Part shown: one piece after another, positions 56,711 to 64,000 of the stretch
How the letters are laid out: each line of letters starts with the position of its first letter
Numbering within the stretch: position 1 is the first letter of the stretch
Origin: Acidimicrobiales bacterium
GTDB taxonomy: Bacteria > Actinomycetota > Acidimicrobiia > Acidimicrobiales > SZUA-35
Direction: 5' to 3'
Assembly (NCBI GenBank): GCA_020630195.1
Contig: JAHDBV010000003.1
Location: 1 to 64,000 of the forward strand
DNA: 64,000 bases
Position numbers and translations under genes: made by a program
Notes under the pieces: model-generated
What the model was told of the DNA's origin: nothing
What the model saw: only the letters and a program-made list of their open reading frames with translations
The model's database searches: none

Positions 56711-58542
56711 ACCGCCCCGCACCCGCCGATCCCGCCGAGCTGCTGACCCGCTGCCACCACGACCCGTCGGTGCGGTGGGTCTCGAACCCGACGCCCGCCC
56801 CGGGGGAGACCGTCACCGTGACGGTGCTCGTGCCGGGCGCCAGCGACGTGAGCGAGGTGCGGCTCCGCACGATGCACGACGGTGAAGCCCGGTGGTGGGA
56901 GGGGGTCGCCCGGCCCGTCACCGGGGGAACCGAATGGGACCTCGAGCTCCGGTGCCACAACGCCACCACGAACTACCGCTTCTGGCTCGACGGTGACGAC
57001 GGTGCCCGCTGGCTCACCGGCCTCGGTGAGGTGTGGCACGACCCGCTCGACACCCACGACTTCCGGCTCGTCACCACCGGACGGACCCCGACCTGGGTGC
57101 CCGAGACGGTCTGGTATCAGATCTTCCCCGACCGCTTCGCCACCTCCGGGCGGCACCGGCACACGTTCCCCGAGTGGGCCGACCCCGCCGACTGGTCGGA
57201 CCCGGTCGTCACGGGCCCGCCGGCCATGACCCAGCTCTACGGCGGCGACCTCGACGGCATCGTCGAGCACCTCGATCATCTCGTCGAGCTCGGAGTCGGC
57301 GGCATCTACCTCAACCCCGTGTTCCCCGGTCGTTCGAATCACCGGTACGACGCCGCCACCTTCGATGAGGTCGACCCCGTGCTCGGCGGTGACGAGGCCC
57401 TCGTCCGGCTGCGGGAGGCGACCCGGGCCCGGGGCCTGCGACTCATGACCGACATCACCCCGAACCACACCGGTGACGGGCACGAGTGGTTCCGGGCGGC
57501 CCAGGCCGATGCCGACTCGGTCGAGGCGGGCTTCTTCCACTTCACCGACCATCCCGACGAGTACGAGAGCTGGCTCGGTGTGCGCTCGTTGCCGAAGCTC
57601 GACCATCGAGACCCGGAACTCGGGCCGCGCCTCATCGACGGCCCGGCCTCGGTGATCGGCCGCTTCCTCCACGAACCGTTCGACATGGACGGCTGGCGCG
57701 TCGACGTCGCCAACATGACCGGCCGCTACGGGCTCATCGACGAGAACGAACAGGTCCGCAACCGGATCCGGGCCACGGTGGAGGGCGCCGGCGACGACAA
57801 GTGGCTCGTCGGTGAACACTTCTTCGACGGCACCCGTGACCTCGACGGCCAGGGCTGGCACGGCGTGATGAACTACGCCGGGGTGGCCCGGCCGATCGTC
57901 TCCTGGCTCGGTGAGTTCTCGACCCTCGCCGCGATGATGCCGGGGCCCGGCCAGGACCCTCGCGACGGTGTGCAGGTGGCCGCCGCGATGGACGACGTGC
58001 GAGGTGCGTTGCCGTGGCAGGTCGTGCTCGGCTCGATGGCGCTGCTCGGCTCGCACGACACCGCCCGCTGGCAGACGATGGCGCGGAGCCCGGAGCTCGC
58101 TCGGGTCGGGTTCGCCTTCATGGTCTGTCTCCCGGGTACCCCGTGCTTCCTCTATGGCGACGAGGTCGGGCTCACCGGCACCGATGCCGAACAGGCCCGC
58201 CGCACGATGCCGTGGGACCCCGACGGCTGGGACCACGACCTGCTGGGCTTCCACCGCGAGGTGCTCGGCCTGCTGCGCTCCACTCCGGCCCTCGCCCACG
58301 GAGGCTTCCGTTGGGCCGAGATCGCCCCCGACGCACTCACGTTCCTGAGGGAGACCGACGACGACCGGATCCTCGTGCGGGTGAGCCGGGCCGCCGCCGA
58401 GACGATCCTTCCGCTCGCCGGACTCGTCGCCAGCGGGGCCACGCCGCTCCTGCTGACCGGCGACGCCGCGGTCGACGTCGTCGACGAGTCCGTGGTGCTG
58501 TCGGCCCCCGGGCCCTCGGTGACCGTGGTCCGTTTGGCCTGA
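56707..58542 (+). CDS. GH13 neopullulanase/maltogenic amylase-like enzyme (no signal peptide)
   Basis: MTDITPNHTGDGH, MDGWRVDVANM, LVGEHFFD, LLGSHDTAR; N-terminal beta-sandwich-like region; ATGA overlap. Confidence 0.92.
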   Translation: MNRPAPADPAELLTRCHHDPSVRWVSNPTPAPGETVTVTVLVPGASDVSEVRLRTMHDGEARWWEGVARPVTGGTEWDLELRCHNATTNYRFWLDGDDGARWLTGLGEVWHDPLDTHDFRLVTTGRTPTWVPETVWYQIFPDRFATSGRHRHTFPEWADPADWSDPVVTGPPAMTQLYGGDLDGIVEHLDHLVELGVGGIYLNPVFPGRSNHRYDAATFDEVDPVLGGDEALVRLREATRARGLRLMTDITPNHTGDGHEWFRAAQADADSVEAGFFHFTDHPDEYESWLGVRSLPKLDHRDPELGPRLIDGPASVIGRFLHEPFDMDGWRVDVANMTGRYGLIDENEQVRNRIRATVEGAGDDKWLVGEHFFDGTRDLDGQGWHGVMNYAGVARPIVSWLGEFSTLAAMMPGPGQDPRDGVQVAAAMDDVRGALPWQVVLGSMALLGSHDTARWQTMARSPELARVGFAFMVCLPGTPCFLYGDEVGLTGTDAEQARRTMPWDPDGWDHDLLGFHREVLGLLRSTPALAHGGFRWAEIAPDALTFLRETDDDRILVRVSRAAAETILPLAGLVASGATPLLLTGDAAVDVVDESVVLSAPGPSVTVVRLA

Positions 58543-58593
58543 TCAGACAGTCCGACTGACCATCGGAGCGGGCCGGGTGCGATCCTTCCGGAC

Positions 58594-59886
58594 GTGAGCG
58601 ACGGCACCGGCGAGACGCGACACGACCTCGCCGCGCTCGCCGAGGCGGCGCTGCTGGCCGACCTCGCCGTCGGGATCGCCGTCGGGTTCCGACTGACACC
58701 GGTCGCGGCGCTCGGTCACGTGCTCGCCGCGGTGCCGATGGGGGTCCTGGCCGCCCGTCGTGGCACCCGCACCCTGGCCATCGGCGGGTTCGTCGCGCTC
58801 ACCCTCACGTTCCTCTTCGCCGGGCTCGGACAGGCCGGCACCACCCTCGTGTCGATCCTCTGGGGAGGGGTCGCCGGGCTCGCCCACCGCCGGGGATGGC
58901 CCCGGTGGCGCGCCGTCGTCACCTCGGTCGCCGTCGGGTGGACGGTGGTGGCGACGCTCACGGTCGCGTGGTTCTCGACGTTCTCGGGGCTCCGGGAGGT
59001 GGCGTTCGAGTCGGGCGAGGCCCAGTGGGGCGGGGTGGCCACGCTGTTGCGATCGGCGGGGCTCGACGTCGTCGCCGACCTCGGCGACGAGACCGTTGCC
59101 TGGGGAATCGAGCACTGGTGGATCGCGGTACCCGCCTTCCAGGTGCTCGTGTCGATCTGGCTCGCACTGCTCGTCCGCCGCCTCGCCGCCCCGGCGTTGG
59201 CGCGGATCGACCGGGCCTTCGCCGTGCCGTCGCCCGGCTCGGCGGCCACCCGCCCCGGAGCGTGGGTCGGAGCCCGGCCCGACGATGGCCGGTCGGTGCT
59301 CGCCGCCCGGGGCGTCGGTGTGGCGGGTCGACTCGCGCCGGTCGATCTCGATCTGTGCCCGGGGGAGATCGTGGTGGTGCGGGGTCCGAACGGGTCCGGC
59401 AAGTCGACGTTGCTCGGTGTGTTGGGTGGTCGGATCCATCCCGACCACGGCTCGGTGACGACCGACCTGGTGGGCGGAGCGGTCGGCGGTGTGCACGAGA
59501 TCGGTCAGCGGCCGGAGTCGGGCGTGCTCGGTGTGACCGTCGACGCCGATCTCCGTTGGGGTCCCACAGCGCTGCCCGATGCGCTCGTGGAGGCGACCCG
59601 GCTCCGGCTCGGCGTGCCCGACGCCGACCGGGAGGCGAGTGGTCTGTCGGGCGGGGAGCTCCAGCGTCTCGCCGTCGCGGCGGTGGCGCTGCGTCGTCCC
59701 GGCCTGGTCCTGAGCGACGAATCGACGGCGATGTTGGACGTCGACGGTCGCGAGGCGGTCCGGACCGAACTCCGACGGCTCGCCGAGGCCGGCGCCGCCG
59801 TGGTCCACGTCTCCCACCTCGACGCCGACCTCGCCCTCGCCGACCGGATCGTCGAACTCGCCCCCGCGGTCGGGGTGCGCCGATGA
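58594..59886 (+). CDS. ECF transporter fusion: N-terminal membrane (S-component-like) + C-terminal ATPase
   Basis: Several hydrophobic helices in the first ~210 aa; then GPNGSGKST, LSGGELQRLAV, LVLSDEST. Confidence 0.83.
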   Translation: MSDGTGETRHDLAALAEAALLADLAVGIAVGFRLTPVAALGHVLAAVPMGVLAARRGTRTLAIGGFVALTLTFLFAGLGQAGTTLVSILWGGVAGLAHRRGWPRWRAVVTSVAVGWTVVATLTVAWFSTFSGLREVAFESGEAQWGGVATLLRSAGLDVVADLGDETVAWGIEHWWIAVPAFQVLVSIWLALLVRRLAAPALARIDRAFAVPSPGSAATRPGAWVGARPDDGRSVLAARGVGVAGRLAPVDLDLCPGEIVVVRGPNGSGKSTLLGVLGGRIHPDHGSVTTDLVGGAVGGVHEIGQRPESGVLGVTVDADLRWGPTALPDALVEATRLRLGVPDADREASGLSGGELQRLAVAAVALRRPGLVLSDESTAMLDVDGREAVRTELRRLAEAGAAVVHVSHLDADLALADRIVELAPAVGVRR

Positions 59887-60512
59887 GCCTCGAGGTCCGC
59901 GATGTCGGTGTGGTCCACGACGTGGGGACCCCGTGGGCCCACCCGGCACTCGACGGGGTCTCGTTGCGGGCCGAGGCGGGCGACCGGCTCGTGGTGGTCG
60001 GCCACAACGGGGCCGGGAAGTCGACCCTCGCGTGGGTGCTGGCCGGGGCGACCTCGCCCACGTCGGGCACGGCGACACTCGACGGGTCGCCGCTGACCGA
60101 CCGGGCCGGCGACATCGGGTTCGTGATCCAACACACGAGGCTCCAACTCCAGCGGCCCACCGTCGGGGCGGAGCTGGCCGCACACGACCTCCGCCCACCC
60201 GAGTCCTTCGCCGCGCTCGCCGCCGTCGGCCTCGATCGACGGCTCGTCGCTCGACGGATCGAGGAGCTCTCGGTGGGTCAGCAGCGACGCGTCGCGCTCG
60301 GCATCGCGCTCGCGGCACGGCCGCGGCTTCTGGTGCTCGACGAACCACTGGCCGGCCTCGACCGCGACGGGGTCGAGGTGCTGCTCCGAGCGCTCGCCGC
60401 CGTGCCGGCGTCGACGATCGTCGTGACCGTCACCCACGAGCTCGACGACTGGCGTCGGCTGGGGGATCGACGGGTCGAGTTGCGTCGAGGACGTGTCGAG
60501 GTCGGCACATGA
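59883..60512 (+). CDS. ECF transporter ATP-binding subunit
   Basis: VGHNGAGKSTLAWV, LSVGQQRRVALG, LLVLDEPLAGLD. Confidence 0.92.
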   Translation: MSLEVRDVGVVHDVGTPWAHPALDGVSLRAEAGDRLVVVGHNGAGKSTLAWVLAGATSPTSGTATLDGSPLTDRAGDIGFVIQHTRLQLQRPTVGAELAAHDLRPPESFAALAAVGLDRRLVARRIEELSVGQQRRVALGIALAARPRLLVLDEPLAGLDRDGVEVLLRALAAVPASTIVVTVTHELDDWRRLGDRRVELRRGRVEVGT

Positions 60513-61306
60513 CGAGCGCCGCCGGTCTCACCCTGCTCCGGGTCGTCCCGGTCGACGGGTGGCTGCACCGCCTCGACCCGCGCACCAAGATCGCCGTGCT
60601 CCTCGCCGTGGTGCTCACGGTCTCGATCAAGCCGAGCTGGGCGGGTCTCGCGGCGGTGGCCGTCGCCATCCTCGCCGCCGCGGCGACCGGTGGAATCCCT
60701 TGGTCGGCCCGGCCGCGCCTGCCCCGGATCTTCCTGCTGGCGATCGGCCTCAGCCTCGTCCTCGGACTGCTCGCGGGTGGTGAGCCGGGTGTGGCGATCG
60801 GTGGTGTCACCGAGATCGGCATGGGCGGTCTGCTCGCCCAGCTGCGGTTCCTGGCCGTGACGTTCGTGATCCTGGCGGCGACCCATCTCTTCGGTTGGAC
60901 GACCTCGCTCAGCGAGCTGCCCGCAGCGGCCAACTGGTACCTCCGGCCGTTGGGACGCCTCGGCCTGCCGGTCGACGAGCTCGTCACCGCGCTGGCGCTG
61001 GGCGTTCGTGCGTTGCCGCTCCTGCTCGACGAGGTCGCGGCGGCCGTGCGCCTCGCACGCCGCCGCCCGAGGCCACCGGTGACGGACCCTCGTCAACGAC
61101 TGGTCGGCCCGCTCGTCACGTTCGTCGACCTCGCCTCGACGGTCACGTCCAGCACGGTGCGCCGGGCCCTGGAGGTCGGCGAGACGCTCCAGCGGCGTGG
61201 GCTCGACGACGGCGGTGACCTCGGCGGTCGTCCGGGGCGTGGTGATCTGATCGCCGTGGTCGCCACGATCGGCCTCGTCGTGGCGGTCGTGCGGCTCCCG
61301 GGGTGA
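60509..61306 (+). CDS. ecfT: ECF transporter transmembrane subunit EcfT
   Basis: LHRLDPRTKIAVLLAVVLT; LALGVRALPLLLDEVAAAVRLARRR; RALEVGETLQRRG. Confidence 0.9.
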   Translation: MTSAAGLTLLRVVPVDGWLHRLDPRTKIAVLLAVVLTVSIKPSWAGLAAVAVAILAAAATGGIPWSARPRLPRIFLLAIGLSLVLGLLAGGEPGVAIGGVTEIGMGGLLAQLRFLAVTFVILAATHLFGWTTSLSELPAAANWYLRPLGRLGLPVDELVTALALGVRALPLLLDEVAAAVRLARRRPRPPVTDPRQRLVGPLVTFVDLASTVTSSTVRRALEVGETLQRRGLDDGGDLGGRPGRGDLIAVVATIGLVVAVVRLPG

Positions 61307-61317
61307 GCCGACCCCGG

Positions 61318-61560
61318 TCAGAGGCGCTCGACGCGGATCTGTTCGTCGCGGATCACCGACGCGAGATGGGCCGGAAGGCGATCGGGCGACCAGTCGTCGT
61401 CCGTGTAGCCGGCGACCGCCGACTCGTCCTGCCATGCCGCATCGATCCCCGGCGCGAGGAGCGCCGCGAGCAGCTCTCGCTCGTGGTCGGAGAGCCCCGA
61501 GGCGAACGCACGGAGCTTCTCGAGCAGGCCGGCGGCTGAGTTGACGTCGTCCACGGTCAC
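61318..61560 (-). CDS. Short protein (80 aa, or 78 aa from GTG at 61554)
   Basis: AGAAGGAG ribosome-binding site with a 5-nt spacer to GTG at 61554; NSAAGLLEKLRAFASGLSDHERELLAALLAPGID. Confidence 0.6.
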   Translation of the reverse strand: MTVDDVNSAAGLLEKLRAFASGLSDHERELLAALLAPGIDAAWQDESAVAGYTDDDWSPDRLPAHLASVIRDEQIRVERL

Positions 61561-61661
61561 TCCTTCTGAGGCTATCCGTCAGCGGTCGTCGATGATCTGA
61601 CGTTCGAGCGACCCGCGGGTTACAAATCGTCGCGAGGAACCCTCCGAGGACGGGGGTGGGC

Positions 61662-64000
61662 TCACCCCGTCGAGGCCTGCACCTGCCGCACGAGCTCCAC
61701 CGTCTCGGAGTCGAGTGTGAGGTCGTTGGCACCGATCGCGGCGAGATGATCCCGCCACGTCACGAGCGCGCGGTCGACCCGATCGGGCATGTCGGCCCGC
61801 AGCCGCAGCCGGAGCGCTCGTTCCGATCTCGGCGTGAGGGTCGCCGCCCGGACCCCCGCCGCTGCGGCTGCGTCGACGTCGCCGGCTCGCAGGAGCAACT
61901 CGCCGGCCCGACACGCCGCCGAGGTCGCGAGCGACCGGATCCGCGCCCGGTCGGCTCGCAGCCACGGCTCCTCGGGCTCTTCGGCGAGGAGGTCGCCCGT
62001 GAACGTCGCGGAGCCGTCGAGGAGACGTCGAACCGCCTCGGAACCGATACCGGCGACCTCCAGCTCACGGGCCCGCTCGCACTCTTCCTCGAGGTGCTCG
62101 AGGTCGGTGTGGTGCGCGGTGGGATCGAGCCGGATGATGGAGCCCTCGACCCGGAGGATCCTGCGGATCGTGTCGTGGTCGTGGCAGCGCCTGAGGGCGG
62201 CGGAGAGGTTGTTCTGCCGACGCTTGAGGTCGAAGTCGGGCCAGAGGCGTGCGGCGAGTTCGTTCCGATCGATCGGGCCGAGGACGGCGAGCAGGCCGAG
62301 CAGCCGCCGTTCGGCCAGTCGAGGCAATTCGACCTCGCGTCCGGTCTCGTCGAAGGTCCGTGTCGGGCCGAGGACGTGGACGGCGATCCGGGGGACGAGT
62401 TCGGCCGGGAGCCCGGCGAGCAGGCGATCGAGGGCATCGTGGTGATCGACGTGGCGAGCCCGGAGGGCCTGCCAGTGGTGTCCGATCCCTGGCACCTCGA
62501 GTGCGAGCTCGTGGCGGGTCTCGTCGGGTTCGGCGATCGACGCGGCGAGCAGGAGCTCGGCGAGTTGCACCGGGGCGACGCGGGCACGGAGCACGCCGGT
62601 GTCGCTCCAGGGAAGCGCCGCCGCGGCGGTCGGGTCGTCGTGGTGGCGGAAGCGGGCGAGGGCCCGGCCTGCCTCGATGGCGACGCGGGCCGACGGACCG
62701 ACGTCGAGGTCGTCGAGGAAGTCGGCGACGGCCGGTCGGTGGTGGGCGGCGCAACGCAACGCCGGCAGGATCGACCAGGTCGCCACGAGGGGCCAGGGCT
62801 CGACCACGTCACGGTCGAGTGCGGCGAGTGCTTCCTCGTCGATCGCGTCGAGGTCGCCGACGGCGAGCGCCCGCAGGACCCGAGCGGCCTCGGTGAATCG
62901 GAAGCTGGATGTGCTGTCCGGCGGGTGGGCGGCCTCCGCGGCCTCCGCGTGTTCCAGGGCCAGCCCCCGGCGCCCTGCCATGGTGGCGATCATCGCGAGC
63001 ACGCCGTGCACGGGACCGGTCTGCTGATCGAGCTGACGACCCCGGATGCCCGCCGCTGCGGGCTGGGCCACGGCGAGGGCGAGGTCGGGAGGCACGTCAC
63101 CGCGCATCCAGAGGGCGAACGCGAAGGTCATGTCGGTCGATTCGGTGGCACCGGTGTCGCGTCGGCCGAACACGCCGACCCGCTCGGGCCAACCGAGCTC
63201 GGAGTACCCGAGGTCCACCACCATCGAGGTCCAGGGACCGGGCGGGAGGTTCGACAGCGCCGTGGTCGCCCGACGGGCGTCGCCGAACCCCAGGGCGCCG
63301 CGGCCGAGGATCCGCGCACGGATCGCGGCCGCAGCGGGCTCGCCGGCGTCGATGAGTTCGCCGAGCCGTGGCAGCACCTGGATCATCGGCTCCCGGCTCC
63401 CGGCGAAGTAGGCGCTCTGCCCGTGGTGCCACAGTGCGGCGGCCTCGATCGTGGTCGCGCCTTCGGATGCCGCGAGGTCGGCGGCGGCCCGGAAGCCGGC
63501 GATCGCGGTGGGGTCGCCGTCGCGATACCCCTGGACCGCCTCGGCCAGCACCGTGGCGGCCGAGGCACGGTCGTCGACGGCTGCGAGTGCGGCGTGAACC
63601 GCCCCGATGACGGGGAGCGCCATGGAGATCGACGGAAGCGCCACCAGCTCGTGCAGGAGTCGGTGCAGAGCCGGGCCGTCGCCGGCGAGTCGCCAACGCC
63701 CGGCCGCGGTGACGACGTCGCCCCGCTCGGACGCCCAGCCGGCGGCGTCGCCGAGGATCCGCCGTCGATCCGCTTCGTCCAGCCGGCGCCGAGCGGCATC
63801 GGCCCACAACCCATGTGGTCGGTGGGGGCGGCGCTGCCGGTCGACCAGAGGGAGGTCGCCGAAGAGCGGACCGATGCCGTCCGCCGGTCCGTCGAGGCGT
63901 GCGACGTCGTCGTCGGTCAGATCGCCACCGTCGTCGAGCAGCACCGCCGCAGCGAGGAGCTGGGCCCGGCGCTCCGGCTCGAGCCGGTCGAGGGTCTCGT
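61662..64000 (-). CDS. Large BTAD/winged-helix regulator with MalT-like helical region (N terminus beyond the right window edge)
   Basis: Frame open to the window edge (ETLDRLEPERRAQLLAAAVLLDDGG...); C-terminal IAVHVLGPTRTFDETGREVELPRLAERRLLGLLAVLGP...ELAARLWPD plus BTAD-like helices. Confidence 0.85.
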   Translation of the reverse strand, partial: ETLDRLEPERRAQLLAAAVLLDDGGDLTDDDVARLDGPADGIGPLFGDLPLVDRQRRPHRPHGLWADAARRRLDEADRRRILGDAAGWASERGDVVTAAGRWRLAGDGPALHRLLHELVALPSISMALPVIGAVHAALAAVDDRASAATVLAEAVQGYRDGDPTAIAGFRAAADLAASEGATTIEAAALWHHGQSAYFAGSREPMIQVLPRLGELIDAGEPAAAAIRARILGRGALGFGDARRATTALSNLPPGPWTSMVVDLGYSELGWPERVGVFGRRDTGATESTDMTFAFALWMRGDVPPDLALAVAQPAAAGIRGRQLDQQTGPVHGVLAMIATMAGRRGLALEHAEAAEAAHPPDSTSSFRFTEAARVLRALAVGDLDAIDEEALAALDRDVVEPWPLVATWSILPALRCAAHHRPAVADFLDDLDVGPSARVAIEAGRALARFRHHDDPTAAAALPWSDTGVLRARVAPVQLAELLLAASIAEPDETRHELALEVPGIGHHWQALRARHVDHHDALDRLLAGLPAELVPRIAVHVLGPTRTFDETGREVELPRLAERRLLGLLAVLGPIDRNELAARLWPDFDLKRRQNNLSAALRRCHDHDTIRRILRVEGSIIRLDPTAHHTDLEHLEEECERARELEVAGIGSEAVRRLLDGSATFTGDLLAEEPEEPWLRADRARIRSLATSAACRAGELLLRAGDVDAAAAAGVRAATLTPRSERALRLRLRADMPDRVDRALVTWRDHLAAIGANDLTLDSETVELVRQVQASTG

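Noticed and set aside
58543-58593. Vitamin riboswitch upstream of the ECF operon
   Set aside because: Only ~50 nt of intergenic sequence and no recognisable TPP, cobalamin or other conserved riboswitch core

Overview
High-GC (roughly 70%) actinobacterial chromosome segment, gene-dense and mostly housekeeping/metabolic. Codon bias, gene content and the eno/ftsB/DUF501/ppx block suggest an Acidimicrobiia/Ilumatobacter-like lineage (inference). I support about 55 CDSs: malate synthase G, a FadR/GntR regulator, P450, SDRs, an omega-amidase/aminotransferase pair, 2-oxoacid:ferredoxin oxidoreductase, MazG, LacZ, enolase, FtsB, a form-II CoxL-type molybdenum hydroxylase cluster with XdhC/MocA/CoxG-like accessories, DUF501-Ppx, Maf, a MalR/MalEFG/GH13 maltodextrin locus, an ECF transporter and a BTAD regulator that runs off the right edge. 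No rRNA, tRNA, CRISPR, transposase or integrase was found. The most unusual segment is a ~0.9 kb lower-GC islet at 2565-3493. It is bounded by a perfect 22-bp direct repeat that duplicates the 3' end (including the stop codon) of the GntR gene. On the minus strand it carries what looks like an N-terminally truncated polymorphic-toxin C-terminal domain, an overlapping immunity-like gene and a translationally coupled small ORF. Other points of interest: a c-type cytochrome with an LPXTG-like anchor, the usually contiguous eno-ftsB-DUF501-ppx block split by a molybdenum-hydroxylase cluster, an S-component-like membrane domain fused to an ECF ATPase, two orphan phosphohistidine-domain proteins, a Cas4/AddB-like Fe-S nuclease and several degenerate active sites (P450, SDR, EAL). 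All family calls come from reading motifs by eye; no database search was run.
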